Source of the DNA: a bacterium SM23_31
GTDB taxonomy: Bacteria > SM23-31
DNA length: 10,685 nt
Assembly: GCA_001304035.1 (NCBI GenBank)
Contig: LJUD01000070.1
Span: 1 to 10,685, forward strand
Reading direction: 5' to 3'
Shown here: positions 6,706-10,685 of the stretch, one piece after another
Layout: each line of letters begins with the position of its first letter
Position numbering within the stretch: position 1 is the stretch's first letter
Position numbers and translations under genes: made by a program
Notes under the pieces: generated by a model
Seen by the model: the letters and a program-made list of their open reading frames with translations, nothing else
The model's database searches: none
Told to the model about the DNA's origin: nothing

Positions 6706-7800
6706 ATGTCAAGCATTAATTTATACAAGCAAATCTGTCAACTCCTTGAAGAAGAGCGAAAAGGCGTTCTGGCAACAATTATTATGACCCGCGGATCAAC
6801 TCCCGTAAGTGCACTCTCGAAAATGGTTGTTCTTGACGGCGGTGCTAATATCATCGGGACTGTCGGCGGAGGATGTCTCGAAGCACAGGTCATCACTGAT
6901 TCAAAGACCGTCTATGAAACCGGCATCCCGGATATAAAAACATACACCATGACCGAAGACGATATTGAAGGCGGATTGATTTGCGGGGGAACCCTTGATA
7001 TTTTGCTCGAACTTTTAAACAGCGCCATGCTTCCCGTTTTCAAAAAATTACTTGATAATTGTCTTGAAGGAAAAGATGCCGTTCTTGGCACAGTGCTAAC
7101 CAAGGATTCAATGTCGAAAAAATTTCTTGTTACCGAGGGGGAAAAGGGAACCGACCTGCCCGAAGAGATTTTTGCACGAACTGAATTTAAAGATGTCGCT
7201 CATGAAGTTCGTAGAACCGGAAAGACATTAATATATGAGATTGGCGGTTCGAAGATTGTCCTGGAGCCGGTTGCCGGTGTTTATACCGTGGTGATTTTCG
7301 GCGGAGGTCATGTGTCGAAATTCGTGGCGGAAGCAGCTCAACGCACGGGATTTGCCGTTTGTGTTGTGGATGACAGGGCTAAGTTTGCTTCCCGCAAACG
7401 GTTTCCGACAGTTGAACAGGTAGTATGCGCCGGTTTTCGTGAGGCTTTTTCCCAATTAAGGATAAATGAAAAAACGTACCTGGTCATTGTTACGCGGGGA
7501 CATTCGTACGATGAAGTCGTGCTTGAAGAAGCGTTGAAGACTCCCGCCGGCTATATCGGCATGATCGGCAGCAAGCGTAAAATTTCAAAAACGTATGATA
7601 ATCTCAGGGAGCGCGGCGTTGGGATAAGCAAGCTGAAAAATGTTTTTTCTCCGTTAGGTCTGGATATCGGTGCAGAAACGGCTGAAGAAATTGCCGTCAG
7701 CATAGTTGCTGAATTAATAAAATTCCGGCATATTAAACATGATAAATCCGCGCCGCACCTTCGGGACTCGATGCGCCCGTATTTTAAGAAAAATAAATAG
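6706..7800 (+). CDS. XdhC/CoxI-family molybdenum cofactor maturation protein
   Basis: 364 residues, full length for the two-domain family. XdhC-type proteins bind molybdenum cofactor, help its sulfuration with a cysteine desulfurase, and hand it to xanthine dehydrogenase or CO dehydrogenase-type enzymes in the cytoplasm. The N-terminal XdhC/CoxI domain shows T28-R-G-S-T-P, G51-T-V-G-G-G-C57-L-E and C93-G-G. The C-terminal Rossmann domain shows G199-G-G-H-V-S, the V220-V-D-D segment, R264-G-H-S-Y-D-E, G282-Y-I-G-M-I-G-S-K-R and S315-P-L-G-L-D-I-G-A-E-T-A-E-E-I. The start at 6706 gives the expected N-terminus; only GAG triplets upstream could act as a weak ribosome site. No xanthine dehydrogenase, cox or MobA-like gene is adjacent, and the only molybdoenzyme in view belongs to the DMSO reductase family, which normally uses FdhD- or TorD-type helpers. 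The target enzyme is therefore probably outside the window. Family assignment is firm; the partner is inference. Confidence 0.93.
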   Translation: MSSINLYKQICQLLEEERKGVLATIIMTRGSTPVSALSKMVVLDGGANIIGTVGGGCLEAQVITDSKTVYETGIPDIKTYTMTEDDIEGGLICGGTLDILLELLNSAMLPVFKKLLDNCLEGKDAVLGTVLTKDSMSKKFLVTEGEKGTDLPEEIFARTEFKDVAHEVRRTGKTLIYEIGGSKIVLEPVAGVYTVVIFGGGHVSKFVAEAAQRTGFAVCVVDDRAKFASRKRFPTVEQVVCAGFREAFSQLRINEKTYLVIVTRGHSYDEVVLEEALKTPAGYIGMIGSKRKISKTYDNLRERGVGISKLKNVFSPLGLDIGAETAEEIAVSIVAELIKFRHIKHDKSAPHLRDSMRPYFKKNK

Positions 7801-7842
7801 TTACCTTGACTTTATTGTATATTAATCTAACGTGGGGGTAAA

Positions 7843-8406
7843 ATGAAAAAGATTATAGTAATTTGCTGCGTGGTTTTACTCGCTGGTTCACCGGTTCATG
7901 CCCAGGTATGGAAGGGAATCGACATTTATGCGAGCTCAGGTTTTTCAATTCCTGTACCTGCTTCAGACAATGTAGCCGTAAATTACGGCGGTGGATTAGA
8001 GTTACCATTATTTCACAATACTTCAATACTTGGATATTTTGACTATCATAATTTTATTAATAGTGATACAAAAACCTCTACATATACTGTAATAATAAAT
8101 TTGAAGTATAAACAAAAAACCTATTATATGGATATTGTCAGGTATTTTTTAATTGGCTTAGGACGATATGATATAAATTATAATAGAATTTTATTTTATG
8201 CAGTGCCCGGAATAATACCTTTTCCAGAGAATAAAATAATACGAGAAAAAAAGAAGGGAATAGGAGTGAATTTCGGATTGGGATTTGAAAAACCGATTTC
8301 TAACAGATTTAATGTGTTTATTGAAGTTAATTATCTTTTAGGAATTTTTATTGAAGAAAACTATTTGTACTTCCCGGTAAAATGCGGTTTTTCTTTTGAT
8401 TTATAA
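7843..8406 (+). CDS. Small exported protein, probable outer-membrane beta-barrel
   Basis: 187 residues, not matched to a named family. Residues 1-20 are a clear signal peptide (K2-K3, hydrophobic core, V-H-A20 cleavage, Q21). The mature 167 residues alternate polar and hydrophobic residues in short stretches with many Tyr, Phe and Gly, e.g. about 46-55, 61-70, 81-92, 98-107, 138-149, 156-168 and 175-187. This is what an eight-stranded outer-membrane barrel looks like, and the mature length fits. The last residue is Leu, with Phe at -2, so the terminal-Phe rule for BAM substrates is only approximately met. The start is supported by a GGGGG run (7834-7838) four bases upstream, the strongest ribosome-site-like sequence in the window. 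It lies 42 bases after the XdhC-family gene and may be co-transcribed, but there is no functional link. Base composition is AT-richer than the flanking enzyme genes. Confidence 0.72.
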   Translation: MKKIIVICCVVLLAGSPVHAQVWKGIDIYASSGFSIPVPASDNVAVNYGGGLELPLFHNTSILGYFDYHNFINSDTKTSTYTVIINLKYKQKTYYMDIVRYFLIGLGRYDINYNRILFYAVPGIIPFPENKIIREKKKGIGVNFGLGFEKPISNRFNVFIEVNYLLGIFIEENYLYFPVKCGFSFDL

Positions 8407-8751
8407 TTACGCAAATGGAGATTGGGTATTTTATAAATATTTTACATCTCAACTATTTCATTTAGTTATACTTAATTGCATTTGTCGAAATCCTCATCGA
8501 TGAATAACATCCCCCTTTATCCCCCTCCAAAGGGGGAATTTAATGCCGATTTCTGGAGACATAAGGATTTATGAGATAGGAAAGGGGGTTTTTAATTTCC
8601 ACAATTGCTGTGTCTCAAATTTATCCGACCTATAGCTTATTTCAAGCAAATTTCCTGAAAATCCAAAAACAATTTCAATTTCACTGTAAATTTGATTATA
8701 TTTAAGGTTATCTTGAAATTCATTTAAGTTTTGACACAGATTATTGCAGAT
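8407..8751. other. Intergenic region: palindromic repeat plus AT-rich DNA, no supported gene
   Basis: Between the barrel gene and the M16 gene. 8407-8508 shows nothing recognisable. 8509-8590 is a palindromic repeat. 8591-8751 is AT-rich and open on the minus strand (frame stopping at 8569), but without a proper start there. No promoter box for the M16 gene stands out; a TATATTTA at 8697-8704 is a weak match to the phylum's -7 element with no partner upstream. Confidence 0.55.
8509..8590. repeat. Nested inverted repeat with CCCCCTTT/AAAGGGGG ends (interspersed repeat)
   Basis: Outer arms CCCCCTTT (8511-8518) and AAAGGGGG (8581-8588) are perfect 8-bp inverted repeats about 62 bases apart. Inside lies a strong hairpin: TCCCCCT (8520-8526), loop CCAA, AGGGGGA (8531-8537), a perfect 7-bp stem. 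The left half closely resembles a CCCCCTTTATCCCCCTCC-type intergenic repeat common in environmental bacterial genomes. It encodes nothing on its own and could also end transcription of the barrel gene, though no U-tract follows the inner stem. The inverted repeat is read directly; family membership is from memory. Confidence 0.6.
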
Positions 8752-10086
8752 ATGATGGACTCTGAAGTAAATACAAAATCTACATTTCCCTATTTTCAGG
8801 AACATTTTTTTACGCAGTACTCCGTTCAGCGCCATAAGCTTTCAAACGGTTTAACTGTATTGACGCAGGAGAACCATGAACTTCCGGTGGCATGTCTTTA
8901 TACGATGTATAAAGTGGGTTCCCGCAGCGAAAGACCGGGCATTACCGGTATATCGCACCTGTTTGAACACATGATGTTTAACTGCTCGCGGAAGTTCGGT
9001 CCAAAGGAATTTGACCGCATTCTCGAATCCGGCGGGGGACATTCAAATGCCTATACCTCGCGGGACCTCACGGTATATTACGAAGATTTTACCGCCCCGC
9101 TTCTCGAGACGGTTATAGAACTTGATGCCGACCGTATGGGCTGGTTGAACCTTTCCGCTGAAACCCTCAAATCCGAGCGCAGTGTCGTTAAAGAAGAAAG
9201 GAGACTGAGAACGGAAGATTCAATACATGGACGGCTTGAAGAAGAATTGTATGCGGCGAGTTTTCAATGCCATCCATACCGCACGCCCATAATCGGATGG
9301 ATGCCGGATATTGAAAATATTTCACTGAGCGATTGCAAACAGTACCACAAGAATTATTATGCACCGAATAATGCTGTTCTTGTACTTTCGGGTGCATTTC
9401 ACACGGACCCGGCACTAAAGCTTATGGAGAAATATTACGGGGAAATCGCAGGAAGAAAAACGTCTCAACCGCCGCTGACAGAAGAACCGCCGCAAAAAGG
9501 AGAAAAACGAATAACATATCGTAAACAGGTGGAACTGCACAATTTTATTGTTGGATACCATGTGCCCGGAATAGGACATAACGACCTTTACGCACTCGAT
9601 GTTGTAGAGACAATACTTGCAGACGGAGAGAGTTCGATTCTGCACCGGGCTCTGGTCAGGAAAAAAGCAATAGCGCTGTACGTGTATTGTGATTTTACCT
9701 GGCATATTGACCCCGGGCTTTTTGAGATTATTGTCCAGATGAAACCCGGCTTTACCTCTGTTGACGGAGAACAATGTCTTGAAGAAGAATTACGGCGGTT
9801 TTCAAAGAATACGGTATCAAGGTCTGACCTTAACAGAGCGAAAAACATACTCGAGGCGGACTTTATTCAAAGTCTGCAAACAAACAACGGACGCGCACAC
9901 AGGATTGGTTTATCTGAGGTATTACTCGGCGGTTATCAAAAAATGTTTGATCCTATTGCCGGGTATCAAAAGGTAACGGTCGAAGACGTACAGAGGATTA
10001 TCTCCGGGTATTTTAATCCTGACAATAAAACAATAGTATGGCTTGAAAATGAATTTTTTACCGCAGAGAGCGCAGAGAATACATAG
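8752..10086 (+). CDS. M16-family zinc metallopeptidase (pitrilysin-like), active-type subunit
   Basis: 444 residues from the ATG at 8752 (a second ATG follows directly). A TTG at 8731 would add seven residues; neither has a clear ribosome site and I prefer ATG. The inverted zinc motif H69-L-F-E72-H73 is intact, within the family segment TGISHLFEHMMFN, and the third ligand is likely the Glu in VVKEERRLR (E148 or E149), about 75 residues on. Residues about 29-200 form the first M16 domain (opening LSNGLTVLTQENHELP) and about 200-435 the second, with Y203-A-P-N-N-A-V-L-V near the domain switch, so this is a half-length M16B protein that normally works as a dimer. No signal peptide is evident, so it is probably cytoplasmic, although relatives are often exported. 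The next gene encodes an M16 relative without the motif, the usual active/inactive pairing. The last eight residues (TAESAENT) and stop come from an interspersed repeat. Confidence 0.93.
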   Translation: MMDSEVNTKSTFPYFQEHFFTQYSVQRHKLSNGLTVLTQENHELPVACLYTMYKVGSRSERPGITGISHLFEHMMFNCSRKFGPKEFDRILESGGGHSNAYTSRDLTVYYEDFTAPLLETVIELDADRMGWLNLSAETLKSERSVVKEERRLRTEDSIHGRLEEELYAASFQCHPYRTPIIGWMPDIENISLSDCKQYHKNYYAPNNAVLVLSGAFHTDPALKLMEKYYGEIAGRKTSQPPLTEEPPQKGEKRITYRKQVELHNFIVGYHVPGIGHNDLYALDVVETILADGESSILHRALVRKKAIALYVYCDFTWHIDPGLFEIIVQMKPGFTSVDGEQCLEEELRRFSKNTVSRSDLNRAKNILEADFIQSLQTNNGRAHRIGLSEVLLGGYQKMFDPIAGYQKVTVEDVQRIISGYFNPDNKTIVWLENEFFTAESAENT

Positions 10087-10168
10087 AGTTCACAGAAAAT
10101 ATATATAAATTGTCTTGGTAAAAAATCCTTGCGTTCATTGCGCCTTCTTTGTGTGCTCTGCGGTTAAA
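10053..10168. repeat. Interspersed inverted repeat (ACCGCAGAG...CTCTGCGGT) overlapping the M16 gene end
   Basis: Ends ACCGCAGAG (10060-10068) and CTCTGCGGT (10156-10164) are perfect 9-bp inverted repeats flanked by T-runs and A-runs. The left half is a purine-rich quasi-repeat of CGCAGAGA, CATAGAG and CACAGA units; the right half reads TCCTTGCGTTCATTGCGCC then CTTTGTGTGCTCTGCGG. This closely resembles an interspersed repeat scattered through many unrelated bacterial genomes. It enters the M16 reading frame at about codon 435 and supplies the stop. No transposase is present. Family match is from memory. Confidence 0.65.
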
Positions 10169-10240
10169 TCGATTGCAAAGAATTTTTCGATAAGCATGGA
10201 AACAGTTTATCATGGATAATAAATTAGCACAAAAATCCTT

Positions 10241-10255
10241 TCAGACAAAGTCTGA
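10241..10255 (+). promoter_or_regulatory. Small hairpin just upstream of the second M16 gene
   Basis: TCAGAC, loop AAA, GTCTGA is a perfect 6-bp inverted repeat ending nine bases before the ATG at 10265. It occupies the place of a ribosome site, so it could affect translation or be an operator half; no ribosome-site-like sequence separates it from the start. A chance palindrome is possible. Confidence 0.3.
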
Positions 10256-10264
10256 TCTTTAGAA

Positions 10265-10685
10265 ATGCTGCCGCCGCACGTAAAAATTTCAATAACCGAC
10301 CAGCTCGACGTAGTGGTAATGGAACGGCATCAGCTTCCTTCGGTTACGTTCCGGCTGGTAATATGGGGGGATGCAGCCGGCGACACGGAAGGTAAAGAAG
10401 GTCTCCGCCGGTTAACTGCAAAATTGTTGAAAAAGGGCGCCGGTCCTTATTCTGCGGATAAATTTGCGTATGCCGTCGAAAGCAGGGGTGCAGTGGTTTC
10501 GGTTCAGATAAATTACGATTACATGACTATTTCCGGCGAATTTTTGTCAAAAGATACCTACTTCGGGCTTTATTTAATCGCCACAATGTTATTGAAACCC
10601 CGTTTCAGCAGCCGTGAGATATCGTTTTTAAAGAAGAAAACAACGGGTGAAATCACTTCAATACTCGATGAGCCGGGTCGGTTAT
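10265..10685 (+). CDS. M16-family peptidase-like protein lacking the zinc motif (3' end outside window)
   Basis: I translated 140 residues from the ATG at 10265; the frame is open at the right edge. An in-frame TGA at 10253-10255 and no earlier ATG fix the start. Residues about 5-140 match the first domain of M16 proteins: a LDVVVMERHQLPSVTFRLV segment, G35-D-A-A-G, G45-L-R-R-L-T-A-K-L-L-K-K-G, and Y-SADKFAYAVESRGA (about 60-76) with the following F-L then D-T-Y-F. Where active members have HxxEH (after the GL at 45-46), this protein has R-R-L-T-A, so no zinc can be bound there. It is the inactive-partner type that pairs with an active subunit, here the gene 178 bases upstream on the same strand. 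Its role would be structural and in substrate binding. It is probably co-transcribed with the first gene unless the repeat between them ends transcription. Confidence 0.88.
   Translation, partial: MLPPHVKISITDQLDVVVMERHQLPSVTFRLVIWGDAAGDTEGKEGLRRLTAKLLKKGAGPYSADKFAYAVESRGAVVSVQINYDYMTISGEFLSKDTYFGLYLIATMLLKPRFSSREISFLKKKTTGEITSILDEPGRL

Noticed and set aside
8731..8756. TTGACA followed by TATGAT as a sigma-70 promoter
   Set aside because: The spacing between the two boxes is only 14 bases, the second box overlaps the likely start codon, and the phylum uses a different promoter consensus.
8569..8835. An 88-codon minus-strand gene
   Set aside because: Its first third is antisense to the M16 gene start and no independent start exists in the gap; kept only as a possible remnant.
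10198..10221. Short ATG-started frame (METVYHG) before the second M16 gene as a leader peptide
   Set aside because: Seven codons, no ribosome site and no attenuator-like residues; most likely chance.
1..10685. CRISPR array, tRNA/rRNA genes, integrase or insertion sequence
   Set aside because: No regularly spaced repeats, no recognisable RNA gene and no transposase or integrase frame were seen on either strand.

Overview
The window is bacterial chromosomal DNA from a Gram-negative lineage, most likely the Bacteroidota/Chlorobiota/Ignavibacteria side of the FCB group (or a neighbour such as Calditrichota). The main clue is the large secreted protein at 4612-6348, which ends in a textbook type IX secretion (T9SS) sorting tail with a YQNYPNPFN motif. 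Few strong Shine-Dalgarno sites, AT-rich leaders and promoter-like boxes resembling the Bacteroidota TAnnTTTG element fit this. The genus cannot be fixed from the sequence. No rRNA, tRNA, CRISPR array, integrase or complete insertion sequence was seen.

Layout. (1) Positions 1-3289, minus strand: a two-gene redox operon. A cytoplasmic-type DMSO-reductase-family molybdopterin oxidoreductase comes first. It is joined by a TGATG stop/start overlap to a fused electron-transfer and membrane-anchor subunit: a DmsB-like four-cluster ferredoxin followed by a DmsC-like integral membrane domain. The second gene runs off the left edge. (2) Positions 3290-3465: a divergent promoter region. (3) Positions 3466-6348, plus strand: two AT-rich genes for exported beta-propeller proteins, one a probable lipoprotein with TolB/PD40-like repeats, the other a seven-bladed propeller with a T9SS tail. 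(4) Positions 6706-7800: an XdhC/CoxI-family molybdenum cofactor maturation protein. (5) Positions 7843-8406: a small exported protein that is probably an outer-membrane beta-barrel. (6) Positions 8752 to the right edge: two consecutive M16 (pitrilysin-like) peptidase-family genes. The first carries the HxxEH zinc motif; the second lacks it and is cut by the window edge.

Three intergenic spaces each hold a different palindromic interspersed repeat: about 6486-6556, 8509-8590 and 10053-10168. The last runs into the 3' end of the first M16 gene and supplies its final codons and stop.

How the genes fit together. The molybdoenzyme and its anchor should form a membrane-bound, quinone-linked respiratory complex facing the cytoplasm; its substrate cannot be read from the sequence. 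XdhC is a molybdenum cofactor (Moco) sulfuration or insertion factor, but it normally serves xanthine dehydrogenase/CO dehydrogenase-type enzymes, and none is in view, so its link to the oxidoreductase is only suggestive. The two M16 proteins probably form an active/inactive pair. I see no convincing undescribed defence or mobile system. The best leads are the fused anchor subunit paired with a Tat-less, Cys-ligated catalytic subunit, and the repeat that has become coding sequence.
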